A stretch of 64,000 bases of DNA. It comes from Microglena sp. YARC. Taxonomy: Eukaryota > Chlorophyta > Chlorophyceae > Chlamydomonadales > Chlamydomonadaceae. Location of the stretch: the NCBI GenBank assembly GCA_022414725.1, contig CM039463.1, forward strand, positions 59,051,051 through 59,115,050. The letters are read 5' to 3'. The notes below the pieces were generated by a model that saw only the letters and a list, made by a program, of their open reading frames with translations, was not told the DNA's origin and did no database searches. A program made the position numbers and the translations under genes. Positions 48,101 through 56,817 of this stretch are shown one piece after another. Every line of letters begins with the position of its first letter. The stretch's first letter is position 1.

Positions 48101-48255
48101 CTCAAATCCCGCGTTTCCTTTAATTAAGCTGCTCAAACCATCCAGGGTGTCTTTGCAGCGCGCAGATATTTGCTCCGACCGATAACACAGTCAGTGCACC
48201 ACCCACCAGATCCGAGAAATCCACTGAGCATCGAAACGGGGGTCTTGTCGGTCAT
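37759..48255 (-). CDS. COG0523 (CobW/YciC-type) zinc metallochaperone GTPase
   Basis: Ten exons join in phase into 538 aa: 48207-48255, 47871-48059, 46213-46294, 45557-45715, 44081-44288, 42492-42608, 41643-41905, 40651-40805, 38694-38899 and 37759-37947. The first join rebuilds the Walker A loop GFLGSGKTTLLRYLL. Then come VNDVAAVNID, the C-x-C-C metal motif (NGCACC), ILENSGVAEPQ (Walker B region), the guanine motif NKTD, a His/Asp-rich metal-binding loop of about 80 residues (positions ~270-355), and the CobW C-terminal domain (FGIKSFVYERRKPFHPQRL, then LRSKGFMWLSN, GDWWAAVP, DRRQEIVFIGVGMD). Long-form COG0523 proteins like this are zinc-deficiency-linked metal chaperones in bacteria and Chlamydomonas (ZCP proteins). 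Only the third acceptor lacks AG. Divergent from RPS10. Confidence 0.92.
38016..38130 (+). repeat. Dispersed repeat family B copy
   Basis: TACAGTCTAGGGATAGGCCA through CAAACAATCGTTTTACCG, inside the last intron. A reversed copy follows at about 38185-38330, with a GGGCAAGTCCAATT tandem (five units of about 19 bp). Confidence 0.7.
38365..38690 (-). repeat. Array of the 3' edge of exon 9 of the zinc-chaperone gene
   Basis: About eight copies of 25-60 bp repeat the exon end and donor (AGGGCAGTGGTGATGGAGGT-AAGG on the minus strand; coding QRAVVME). Confidence 0.8.
38900..39700 (-). repeat. Minisatellite in the intron 5' of exon 9
   Basis: Dozens of units of the type CAGTGCATATAGCCAGTGCA and GTCAGTACGTAGCCAGTACA, starting exactly at the exon 9 acceptor. 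Similar units return at 39850-40240. Confidence 0.85.
39760..40500 (-). repeat. Copies of exon 8 of the zinc-chaperone gene
   Basis: Truncated copies of the exon 3' end (CCGTCAATGGCCTTGTTG on the plus strand) near 39838, 40258 and 40459. They are accompanied by copies of its 5' part (GGGGCGCCGCGTG) near 39785 and 40335. In these copies the central part of the exon is missing. Confidence 0.75.
40800..41190 (-). repeat. Array of the 5' edge of exon 8
   Basis: Three further copies of the acceptor and exon start (GTCTCCTCGCGGGGCGCCGC-like) near 40920, 41022 and 41088. They are linked by GTGGTGGTGG-rich intron sequence. Confidence 0.75.
41360..41542 (+). repeat. Two tandem SINE 3' parts
   Basis: Two copies of GTAAAGTAGCAGCCCGTTCC ... 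AAGACGGGGCTCCCTTA ... ACCACGCCCCACCAGGCGTT at 41362-41437 and 41464-41542. Confidence 0.75.
42000..42092 (-). other. Divergent copy of the 5' part of His-rich exon 7
   Basis: Acceptor CCCAACACAG and a frame AKAPDCAAGAHGDGDHEHHH, against AKTPDEHHHDHEHAEDGKPH for the functional exon. It could be an alternative exon, but it runs into a (CT)n tract without a clear donor. Confidence 0.6.
42195..42300 (-). other. Copy of the 3' half of exon 6
   Basis: Frame TSTAVVSKLDAEGKYRGAVA matches TTTAVISKLNVEGQHRGAVA of exon 6. A (CT)n tract replaces the donor. Confidence 0.7.
42609..43670 (-). repeat. Array of the 5' edge of exon 6
   Basis: Eight tandem units of about 110-140 bp. Each ends in the acceptor and exon start (minus strand TTGCCAGGTTCCTATTGATA, coding V-P-I-D-K), preceded by GCTCATGTGCCGATGGCCC and a CAAACAAACA tract. 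Confidence 0.85.
43690..44040. repeat. Inverted pair of repeat family C
   Basis: 43690-43795 matches the 3' half of family C forward (GCTGTCCCTGGAGGACGCC ... ACTATCAGATTTGAA). 43875-44040 matches it in reverse (AAAGCCTCCTGCAGAGACAC ... GGTCAAAAGTAGCAATCGC). A copy of the exon 5 3' edge (43797-43862) lies between them. Confidence 0.65.
44312..44540 (-). repeat. 25-bp minisatellite beside exon 5
   Basis: Nine nearly identical units GTGAGGTGTGGGGGTGTTGA-GCTAG. Confidence 0.95.
44530..44830 (-). repeat. Copies of the 5' part of exon 5
   Basis: 44540-44660 repeats the acceptor and exon start including ELGEGGNLR and LLVEQVEAAYFVVLN. A shorter copy of the EQVE region lies at 44795-44835. The first copy carries a 4-bp deletion that breaks the frame. 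Confidence 0.8.
44867..45026. mobile_element. MITE with ~22-bp TIRs, copy 1
   Basis: Ends TAGCAATTCAGGGGACGAAC and GTTCATCCCCTGAATTGCTA. Internal inverted motifs are GAGAATTCTCGACAATTTGG and AGTACGAAG-like. Copy 2 is at 62906-63075. Both are joined at the same point to the SINE motif TAATACCACGCCCC. Confidence 0.8.
45028..45266 (+). mobile_element. tRNA-derived SINE
   Basis: The head at 45077-45135 carries Pol III boxes: A box-like TGGTTCAATGGCAGAGC and B box GGTTTGAATCC. The body has CTGTCAACCGCTATAGTAG, GTAAAGTAGCAGCCCGTTCC and AAGACGGGGCTCCC. The tail is ATACCACGCCCCACCAG-TTGGTATCATTAC. The tail motif also precedes the head (45028-45055), so two units abut. Confidence 0.65.
45366..45472 (-). 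other. Partial duplicate of exon 4
   Basis: Repeats AEAAGHPLMQSIYLDTLVTF then VDAGTFITDYAS with the same GTAAGT donor, but the first half of the exon is missing. One Val-to-Phe change. Confidence 0.8.
45835..46170 (-). other. Three decayed tandem copies of exon 3
   Basis: Copies near 45840-45912, 45955-46040 and 46075-46165 keep the block for QVLALAAKNGK-Y and the donor. In the E-E-L-F-A-S frame each carries a frameshift or stop. Their 5' ends share CAGTTGGAAC-GGGTTTG, absent from the functional copy. The copy at 46075-46165 could still be spliced in phase (acceptor CACAG) but would lose the second half of the C-x-C-C motif. Confidence 0.75.
46320..46690. repeat. 89-bp tandem repeat, about four to five copies
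   Basis: Unit contains ACCAGCAACATTGGTGG, CCCAGTGCAAGCAAACAGG and GTACTGTTTATTGATG. It starts right at the exon 3 acceptor side. Confidence 0.9.
46732..46932. mobile_element. MITE-like element with ~28-bp imperfect TIRs
   Basis: Ends TTCAGCGGATAATTTGGATT and AATCCAAATCATCTGCTGAA. Internal inverted pair GAGAATTC and palindromic TTGGTACCT/AAGTACCAA. Lies in an intron of the zinc-chaperone gene. Confidence 0.65.
47270..47480. repeat. ~85-bp tandem repeat
   Basis: Three units containing GGGGGCTACGAGTAGCAGCT, AGGCAGCTCCAGTGG and AAAAGG-GCTAG. Confidence 0.85.
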
Positions 48256-48930
48256 GGCGCTTTATTTTTCTGGCGCAAAGAACTAGATCTGAATGTATCA
48301 CAAGCTATTCTCGCAATTATGTAGAAGATGGGCTGAAACTGGTGTTAGAAGCTCCAGTGAGCCCGCGAACTTCGATCGTACCATCTGGTACCACCAGGGG
48401 TACCATCTGCCTGGGACCTGCACCTGCTCTGGTACCAGACCTGGTACCAGCCCGGGGGACCCGTACCATTTAGGCCTTGTCCGACGACCCCTCGTTCGTA
48501 CCGCCTTCTTTTTTCATCTGGTACAATCATGGTGCTAGCTGCACATGTGATCCCAATCTGATCCCGCTCGCTCTTAGCCCAAGGCTCCCCGACATCCGTC
48601 CTTTTCCGCTCTAAATTACAAGGTGTGTTGGCTACCCTGTCATGACGCGTCGACCGTGCCTCGTGACGCCTTCTATATTTTTCTTTGCTTCGATGCCTCG
48701 CCTACAAGGTCACGCGCAGTAGATTGCGCCTCTCAGTTCCCTTATGCTTCTCACTTTCATTATTCGCTATGAGAGTCGCCTATGTTTGCATGCCCTTTAG
48801 ACCCAGCATCTGTGTTTCCAAACGTGCGGCTGCGGCTGCCAACCGCCTCCTCCATGGCTACTCATTCGACCGCCGATGAAATTGCTCTGAACAACTGGAT
48901 TAATTCTTGCAGGAGTTTCAAACCAGCATC
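48256..48930. promoter_or_regulatory. Divergent promoter with a GTAC cluster
   Basis: 675 bp between the start codons of the zinc-chaperone gene (minus) and RPS10 (plus). Eight GTAC cores start at 48378, 48388, 48400, 48432, 48444, 48463, 48498 and 48521. Several lie in GGTACCA. GTAC is the core bound by the Chlamydomonas copper/zinc-responsive regulator CRR1. A 5' UTR intron of RPS10 may end at TTCTTGCAG (48912). Confidence 0.5.
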
Positions 48931-51900
48931 ATGCTTATTCCCAAGAAGAACCGCAGGGAGGTCTACAAGTACCTCTTCAAGGGTGAGCAGAAGTGTTGGT
49001 TTTAGATCCTAGAACATTTCCTATGCACCAGCCCTCATTCACCCGAAAACTCCCTCAGACTATGCTACCAGATATTGCATTAGCCATTGCTTAGGCTGCC
49101 GCCACATTTGATATCAACGGTGCTGCCAGGGTACACAGCAGGGTTGTTCAAAACATTATTTTCACGGCTCAACCACAGACCTTTTCAAGGGGCCGTTAAG
49201 CAAACCATGTAGATACTGGCTTCTGAATGCATATTCTGAATTGCTCTTGAACTACCCCTGGTACACAGACTGGACAGCCTGGACCTCATCTCATGTATAG
49301 GGACCGGCATATCATACTATGTAGACCAAAGGCGAGTATGATATCATACAATTACATCATATGATATTGTATATGCATGGTAATTGAAGCCTAGTCAGAC
49401 TGCCGGCATCACATGATGACAAGACATCATATTGCCGGTCCCTACTCACATGTCAGTCTTCCGATCAGATGCTTCCTAACACCATCCACCCTCACACCCC
49501 ACCCACCCCACCACCCACCCACTCCACACACACAGGTTTAGGGGGGGGGGGGGGGGGGGGAATGTTCCTGCAAGTAGTTAGGCAAGTCTTTTGTACCTTC
49601 ATCCTGATAGAATGGCAGTATGATATCATGTCATCATATCTCTGACTCAGTCCTCCTACCCTGGTCACATGTGCTATGTCATTAGTCGATGGAGGATGGG
49701 TGCACTGTATTTTTCATTTGTGCGACGCGTTGGAAATTGAGTGACTCGGTGCGACCCTAGTGTGACGTGCTTCCCACTGAACCCTGTGAAGCGCAGAGCT
49801 CCGTGTGTGTGGGGGGTGGGGTGGGGGGGCATTTTTGACTAGTTTAGCCGGACGTATTGAGCAATGTTGTAAAACATTGTGGATGGGCAAGTTCTTATAG
49901 CTGTAGTTGTCTACCTGCTGGGCTATGATAAACAAACAGATGAACAAAGAAACATATGAACGAAAGTAAACAAGCAAGTTATTAACAATCGTGCCATAAA
50001 TTGCAAGCAAGCAAGTAAACAGATTAACAAAGAAAAATATGTACACAAGTAATCAAGCAAAGTTACAGACTAACATGTAATGAACTGCCCCAGTGTTCCA
50101 TCAGTGTTTTTTGGCGGAGCCCTCTCTTGAAGGGGGCGGGAGCCCCCATGTTTACCCATTTGTCCGTCCCCCAAAAATTGGAAATTGAAGCCTGACACGT
50201 CAGCCAACGGTCGCGTAACTAACTCGCGTCGTTCAGCTCCATCGTTGCCACCTTTCGTTCCGTTGCCTACACACTCCGCCAATTTTCCACGTCGCTTGCG
50301 ACGCTGCGTAGGACTTGTCTATTTTGCGATAAGATACAGATTAGTGGATTTTTGTTAATCTCAAAATTGTCTACTCAGCAGCCCACTGTTTTTCTTGTTG
50401 GGATGACCAGCAGCTTTTAGTTGACTCCCTCAACCTGCCAGTGGGGTACACCCAATGATTTCAGCAGTGCTATACAACTGAGAATGGCAGCTAAACCTGT
50501 ATCTTATTGAGGCCGAGAAGGAATTCAACATGCCCAAGCACCTTGCAACACATTTTGAAATCTACAAATTCGTTCACCAAAAATCATGGTTTGCTCGCAG
50601 AGGGAGTGCTCCAGGCCGATAATGACTTCAACCTCCCCAAGGTCCCCCAGCTTGTGAGCGCTCCCAACCTGCAATTCAAGAGGGCTCTAAAACACTGTCA
50701 TTTCCACCCAATGTTGAAATCATCTTAAAATGTTCAATTCCGTCTCGGTTTGCATACAGAGGGAGTGCTCCAGGCCGAAAATGACTTCAACCTCCTCAAG
50801 CGCCCCCAGCTTGTGAGCGTTCCCAACCTGCAGGTCAAGAGGGCTCTAAAACACTGTCATTTCCACTCACAGGGTGCACACACCCACGCACCACCACCCA
50901 CCACCACCCACGGGGTGCACCCACCACGCACCACAAGGTGCACACACCCACCAATGTTGAAATCAGCCTAAAATTTACAATTCTGTCTCGTTTTGCTTTA
51001 GAGGGAGTGCTCCAGGCCGAGAAGGACTTCAACCTCCCCAAGCACCCCGAGCTTGAGAGCGTCCCCAACCTGCAGGTCATCAAGCTGATGCAAAGCTTCA
51101 AGTCTCAGGAGCTTGTGACTGAGAGGTTTGCATGGAGGCACTACTACTGGTAAGCCCATGGGGTCGGGTAGGGGTCATGGAGTTGGGGGGCAGTCAGGGG
51201 GCTGAGTTGATTTACGTTGTGTTAAGTGTAAGTATTCTTGTAATCATATCGCAAGTCATCAAGCTGATGCACAGCTTCAAGTCTCAGGAGCTGGTGACTG
51301 AGAGGTTTGCGTGGAGGAACTACTGTTGGTGGGACATGGTTGGTTAAGGTTGGGTTGGATCCAATGTTTGGTAGGAAACTAAGTGAGGCAAAAAATAACC
51401 CACACATCCCTCCCCCCTGCCCCACAGCACATCCAAGCACATCCTGACAAGCACCTGCAATCACATACAATGGGGAAATTGCTTCCCATCCAAGCACATC
51501 CAAGCACACACCCAAGGAGACCCTAATGAACACAACATATTGCACTCCCAAACCTGTGAGCCTCACCCAAGCAAATCCAAGCACACACCCAAGTAGACCC
51601 TAATGAACACAGCATATTGCACTCCTAAACCTGTGCGTCCCATCAAAGCACATCCGAGCACACACCCAAGTAGACCCTAATGAACACAACATATTGCACT
51701 CCTAAACCTGTGCGTCCCATCAAAGCACATCCAAGCACGCACCCAAGTAGACCGTAATGAGCACAACCTGTTGCAGTCCCAAAGCTGTGCGTCCCATCCA
51801 AGCTCATCCAAGCACACACCCTAGTAATGAGCATAACCTGCTGCACTCCCCAACCCACACCTCCCACATGACCCATACCCCCACCCGACACAGGTTCCTG

Positions 51901-52758
51901 ACTGACAAGGGTATTGACTACCTGCGTGAGTACCTGCGAGAGCACCCTCACCCCCTCACCCCACCCTAGACCCCAATCCACCCTACCCTTTGCATTACAC
52001 AGGTTCCTAACTGACAAGGGTATTGACTACCTGCGTGAGTACCTGAACCTGCCTGACGAGATCGTGCCCGCTACTCTGAAGAAGAGCACCAGGTGCGAAT
52101 TTCTGGTTCATCGTGTCAACTGGTGTATGTATGGATGGTTTGCCTGATCTTGCCTGTAACTTGTCAGCCTGGTCTTGCCTGCAACTTGTCACTTGAATGT
52201 ATGTGTGCGTTGTGCATTCTGCTTGTTGCACTGCCTGATCTTGCCTGCAACTTGTTACTTCAATGTACGTTACATTCCAGGGGTAGGCCAGATAGGCTTA
52301 AAGGACTTGTCCAACTGTGATAGGAAGGGCTACACATGAAATATGTCAACTGCTGATAATTCCACGCACCCTGATTTTGGGGGGTCTGCTGCGTCGCAGA
52401 CCAAATTTTGAAGTTGCGTCTCATGGTGCAGATTTGTTAGTCCCCCAGAACAACCCTGGTGGTGGTTCTTGCCAAAGTCCGAACGCAAAGCGTCCCACTG
52501 AAGTGCAAGCAAACAGTAATTCTCAATCCTGTCTCACCTAGCAGGCCCCTGGAGCGTGGCCCCCCCCGCGCTGAGAGGTCCGGACCCCCTCGCCGCTTCG
52601 GTGGTGAGGAGGGAGGCCGTGATGGTGGCCGCGACGGATACCGCGGTGCTGGCCGTGGCTTTGGAGGTGACAAGGCTGGCGGTGACAAGGCTGGAGCTCC
52701 CGGTGGCTATCAGCCCCAGTTCGGAGGAGGAAGGGGTGGAGGAGCTCCCCCATCTTAA
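48931..52758 (+). CDS. RPS10: Cytosolic 40S ribosomal protein eS10
   Basis: Four exons join in phase into 167 aa: 48931-48982, 51002-51149, 52003-52092 and 52545-52758. The protein starts [20 protein letters not shown] and continues with [40 protein letters not shown] and [18 protein letters not shown], the winged-helix domain of eS10 found at the head of the small subunit. The C-terminus is the usual Gly/Arg-rich tail ([19 protein letters not shown] ... [11 protein letters not shown]). Length is normal for the family. All introns are GT-AG. TGTAA at 52784-52788 is the likely poly(A) signal. Intron 1 is about 2 kb and holds a hAT MITE, a family A repeat and copies of exon 2. Confidence 0.96.
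49298..49444. mobile_element. hAT-related MITE in RPS10 intron 1
   Basis: 147 bp, ends TAGGGACCGGCATATCATA and CATCATATTGCCGGTCCCTA. Same family as 11413-11612. The flanking octamers (CTCATGTA and CTCACATG) match only in part. Confidence 0.7.
50098..50310 (+). repeat. Dispersed repeat family A, long copy
   Basis: TTTTTTGGCGGAGCC, GAAGGGGGCGGGAGCCCCCA, CATTTGTCCGTC, GCCTGACACGTCAGCC and CGTCGCTTGCGACGC in order. Confidence 0.75.
50585..50875 (+). repeat. Two decayed copies of the 5' part of RPS10 exon 2
   Basis: 50599-50700 reads [18 protein letters not shown] and 50758-50870 reads [18 protein letters not shown]; the functional exon has [18 protein letters not shown]. Both keep the acceptor side and lose frame after PNLQ. 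Confidence 0.85.
51255..51335 (+). repeat. Copy of the 3' half of RPS10 exon 2
   Basis: [20 protein letters not shown] then RNYCW, with the donor lost (GTTGGTGG). Confidence 0.85.
51370..51850 (+). repeat. Tandem repeat of ~90 bp in RPS10 intron 2
   Basis: About five units with CCTAATGAACACAACATATT, GCACTCCTAAACCTGTG and CCAAGCACACACCCAAGTAG. Confidence 0.85.
51893..51960 (+). repeat. Copy of the 5' half of RPS10 exon 3
   Basis: Acceptor CGACACAG and [14 protein letters not shown], then divergence. The functional copy is at 52003. Confidence 0.9.
52274..52335 (+). repeat. Dispersed repeat family B fragment
   Basis: TTCCAGGGGTAGGCCAGATA ... GATAGGAAGGGCTA in RPS10 intron 3. Confidence 0.65.
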
Positions 52759-52783
52759 ATCTTTGCCTTCCGTCGTTTTCTGA

Positions 52784-52788
52784 TGTAA
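52784..52788 (+). promoter_or_regulatory. TGTAA polyadenylation signal of RPS10
   Basis: TGTAA 26 nt after the stop codon; green-algal type. Confidence 0.6.
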
Positions 52789-53099
52789 TGGAGGGTTTGG
52801 ATGAAAACAGATGTAATCAGTTGCATTGAAGAAGAATCATTGTTACAAGGTTCTATACGCCAGGTCTGTCGTCTAACTGTCTGCGCATTGCAGGGAACAA
52901 TTACCCCCCTTGCGAGAACCACAAAAACAGGGATTTCTAGTGCACATGTCAGATTGCAGATTCGAACGGGGGCGCCCCCGTTTTTTGTGACCCTTCAAAC
53001 CGTACTCCACTCACAATCAGTTGCATGGGATAGCTTGGCTCCCTATATAAAAACATTATTTTCCTCACTGGTCTCCAGACCCTGCACTGGTCATTTTCA

Positions 53100-53310
53100 T
53101 ATTTTGGCGGAGAGCCCCAAGAGTTGTCCGTTTGTCGTGTTGTCCGCATAACCTTGGCTCTAACTGCCCCCTGGGCCTGTCGTAAACCCTGGCGTCGGTC
53201 CACTGCACTCGATGTCGGTCCCACCTGTAGCTCTAGCAGCCAACAGCCCAACACTCAGCACCAATTTACCTCGTCGCTTGCGATGCCCCTAAGGCTTGGC
53301 AATGAAGCTT
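53100..53310 (+). repeat. Dispersed repeat family A, degenerate copy
   Basis: TTTTGGCGGAGAGCCCC, GTTGTCCGTTTGTC and CTCGTCGCTTGCGATGCC. Confidence 0.6.
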
Positions 53311-53329
53311 TCAGTCATAAAAAATAAAG

Positions 53330-54670
53330 GCACCTAGGTTCCTGTCCTGGTGGCTTCATTACATCGTCAATGAGGCAGAGTTGGCCCAAGATAGGGCTGC
53401 TGCACAGCATCTGGGATCTGCAAACCTCAAACCGTATGGGTGGAGATCCAGGTGGTGGAGTTAGGCATCGGGCAGGTCTACGTGGTCATGGGGACATGTG
53501 ACCTGTCCGATGGAGACAGGTCACTGGTGCCATATGGCCGCGGCCGGTGGCCGTTCGAGTGCCTTTGAAATCTTCACATATAACTCTATACACGTGGTCC
53601 CACGTCTGCGTCTGTCAGGGTGCGAATTTGAAAGAGCGCGTTGAGACGAGGCTCTAGACATCTCATCGCAGATTCGCTTGCGCATTTCTCCCACGTTGCT
53701 GCTGTGGCCGACTCGAAAATGGAAGCCGTTAGAGCAGCGTTGCTCGAGGTCGGGAGACGGAGCATTCGTATTCCTTGGCCAGTTGAATAGACCTGGGTGG
53801 GCTCATGCCAGGCGGACTAGCCACCCCGGGTGAGATGCTTCTGTTGTTGAACACATTCAACACCACTTCAGCGTTTTTTTAGCCTTCAAGGCATTCCATT
53901 TTTGTCATTTCCGCAGTCCTTCCTCGTGCATCGCCTCGGCGCGCCAGGCTCGGATCACTTATCGCAGTTTCCCCCCTCTGATCTGTCGAAGTTCCCGGCC
54001 CACTTTTGCTTCTTTCGTCGTAGCCTTAATTCTTACAAGCGGACGTCTATCGACGACCTCGATACTGACCTCCCTAGCGGAAGGGCAACACATATTGGAA
54101 GCTTTTCTGCGGATGTTTTCGTGTCCTTCCCTCTTCCGGACCCCCTAGAGAGTTTCAACTCACCCTCTTCGCTTCTATCATCGAAGCCTCGTATCTTGGC
54201 AGTGGAATTCGACTGCTCGCCTCAATGCTGCCGTCTCTTGCTTAAGGGCACCGCAGCTTGCAAGTTTCTTCTGCCTGGGTGTGTGTCCGTCGCGCTCTTG
54301 GATCTCCTCACCACCGAGAGGGATTTCAACCCACAGTTTTTCCTCACCTGGCCTGAAAGACCACTGGCCATCCTTATCAGCCGCGGCTGAAGCCGTCCAT
54401 CTCATCTCCACTCCCTTGGTATCTTCATCGCAGCAGCTAGGTCGCTGCTTACTTGTCAAAGGCAGATCCTTGTCGGGTTGACCGGCTGCGCGGTCGTCAC
54501 AGCACCCTGCTCCTGCCGCGCCCATCCGACTGACCCAGTGCCAACCTCTTTTGGAACTGGCATACCGGACAATCTGCGTCCAGGGATTCCCCACTTTATA
54601 GGCTGATCGCGAGTGCTGAATCCTTCTGACCAACCCATGCAGGCCTGCTGAATGGGGTAGGTGTTTCATA
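53330..54670. other. Unassigned region with one open frame
   Basis: Plus-strand frame 53902-54390 (162 codons, starting MSFPQSFLVHRLGAPG) has no recognised domain. The opposite strand is also open. No splice context supports either one. Confidence 0.35.
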
Positions 54671-54677
54671 GGACAAG

Positions 54678-55627
54678 GCATGTCCTTGTCCTTGTCCTTG
54701 TCCTTGTCCTTGTCCTTGTCCTTGTCCTTGTCCTTGTCCTTGTCCTTGTCCTTGTCCTTGTCCTTGTCCTTGTCCTTGTCCTTGTCCTTGTCCTTGTCCT
54801 TGTCCTTGTCCTTGTCCTTGTCCTTGTCCTTGTCCTTGTCCTTGTCCTTGTCCTTGTCCTTGTCCTTGTCCTTGTCCTTGTCCTTGCCCTTGCCCTTGCC
54901 CTTGCCCTTGCCCTTGCCCTTGCCCTTGCCCTTGCCCTTGCCCTTGCCCTTGCCTTGCCCTTGCCCTTGCCCTTGCCCTTGCCCTTGCCCTTGCCCTTGC
55001 CCTTGCCTTGCCCTTGCCCTTGCCCTTGCCCTTGCCCTTGCCCTTGCCCTTGCCTTGCCCTTGCCCTTGCCCTTGCCCTTGCCCTTGCCCTTGCCCTTGC
55101 CCTTGCCCTTGCCCTTGCCCTTGCCCTTGCCCTTGCCCTTGCCCTTGCCCTTGCCCTTGCCCTTGCCCTTGCCCTTGCCCTTGCCCTTGCCCTTGCCCTT
55201 GCCCTTGCCCTTGCCCTTGCCCTTGCCCTTGCCCTTGCCCTTGCCCTTGCCCTTGCCCTTGCCCTTGCCCTTGCCCTTGCCCTTGCCCTTGCCCTTGCCC
55301 TTGCCCTTGCCCTTGCCCTTGCCCTTGCCCTTGCCCTTGCCCTTGCCCTTGCCCTTGCCCTTGCCCTTGCCCTTGCCCTTGCCCTTGCCCTTGCCCTTGC
55401 CCTTGCCCTTGCCCTTGCCCTTGCCCTTGCCCTTGCCCTTGCCCTTGCCCTTGCCCTTGCCCTTGCCCTTGCCCTTGCCCTTGCCCTTGCCCTTGCCCTT
55501 GCCCTTGCCCTTGCCCTTGCCCTTGCCCTTGCCTTGCCCTTGCCCTTGCCCTTGCCCTTGCCCTTGCCCTTGCCCTTGCCCTTGCCCTTGTCCTTGTCCT
55601 TGTCCTTGTCCTTGTCCTTGTCCTTGT
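54678..55627 (+). repeat. Hexanucleotide satellite (CTTGTC)n-(CTTGCC)n-(CTTGTC)n
   Basis: About 950 bp of uninterrupted 6-bp units. CCTTGT-type units occupy roughly 54678-54886 and 55588-55627, and CCTTGC-type units the centre. Four scattered 5-bp units (near 54950, 55007, 55052 and 55530) shift the register. It produces artefactual long frames on both strands. Confidence 0.98.
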
Positions 55628-55759
55628 CCCCAACCAGGATGGGCTTTAACGTGGGAGAAACTGATACCTACGGGATGACCTATGATGGAGCAGTGGGTAT
55701 GATTCATGAGAAATGAGATGGCCTATCCTAAGTTAGATGTATCAGAAACAACCCATCCC

Positions 55760-56250
55760 AATTAAGGGCGCCTGGAGGCGCGTCCCGAATGAAATGATTC
55801 GGATCCTTAATTCAATGTATTTTAATTAATTGAATTTAATTGTATTTAATGTTGCGTTATTTTAATTCGATTTATTCCTTTCCATTTAATTTAATTAACG
55901 TGATTTGAATGCATGTAATTGCTTTAAATTGTATCAATTTGAATTGGATTAAATTCGAAGGGCGCCTGGAGGCTTTAAATTAATTGAATTCCAATGAATC
56001 GATTGATGATTTAGCATCGTTAACTACAATGTGACGAAAAAAAGAGTTGTTGGAGGGTTGTTGATTTTTAAGCAGTATTGAACGTTTCTGTAATGTAATG
56101 AAATGCATGTATGTATGTAGATTGACTTTTTTTAAGAATTTGAAGCAAGAAAAATGAGGCCAATCAGGTGTCTGGTTGATTTTACGGAATTTGTTTAAGG
56201 TATTGCATGTTTCGGCCCAGCCCAGACGTGAACGGTATATCCCGTCCTGC
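55760..56250. other. AT-rich stretch
   Basis: TTAATTGAATTTAATT-like sequence, with GGGCGCCTGGAGGC at 55767 and 55958. No gene seen. Confidence 0.4.
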
Positions 56251-56274
56251 TGAACGGGCTTTTGGTCAGCGACA

Positions 56275-56375
56275 GGTGGCGTGGCTTGCCACTGCCCCCG
56301 CCCGGTGGCCACCGCCCCCGTCCCCGCCCCCGCCCCCTGCCCCCGCCCGGTGGCCACCGCCCCTGCCCCACGCAC
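56275..56375. repeat. GC-rich CCCCGCCC repeat with a duplicated CCCGGTGGCCACCGCCCC block
   Basis: Two copies of the 18-bp block separated by CCCGCCCC units. Confidence 0.8.
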
Positions 56376-56817
56376 GGCCCTGAGGTGGGGTCCGTGGGCT
56401 AATTATAGCTCGTGCCCGAGGGGAATGTTTCGTCCATTGTGATGCTTACATGTTTCGCCTCCAATTTTTGACGACAATTCTGCTCCTAAACCTATGTTTG
56501 CGCACTTGTATAAGTGGTTCAAATTTGAAATGTTAGCTCAAAACACCCTGAAATCAAATTGTTAACCGTTAATTGTAGCTATTTGGCCCAACCTGGGCTC
56601 CTTTTCATGAATTGCAATGCTCATATGTGCTCTGGTCAGAATTTGTCCGGTATAAATAAGTCTTATAATTCATCAAAAATGTAGAATGTTCAACTTTTTT
56701 TATGTTTTTCATAAAACCTGAAAATTTGGTTTGTGACACACGGACTAACTAACTAACGGACGGACATTTTAATGGGGCTAATCCCTCTTCAAAAAATCTG
56801 GAGATTATTTTCATTCG

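Noticed and set aside
51893..51960. Alternative exon 3 of RPS10
   Set aside because: After EYL the sequence diverges and no donor in phase follows; treated as an exon-edge copy.
53902..54390. 162-codon plus-strand frame as a gene
   Set aside because: Both strands are open, no domain, no splice or poly(A) context; kept only as an unassigned region.
54178..55716. Very long open frames (up to 509 codons) on both strands
   Set aside because: They are produced by the 6-bp satellite, which has no stop codon in any frame; the unit, not selection, keeps them open.
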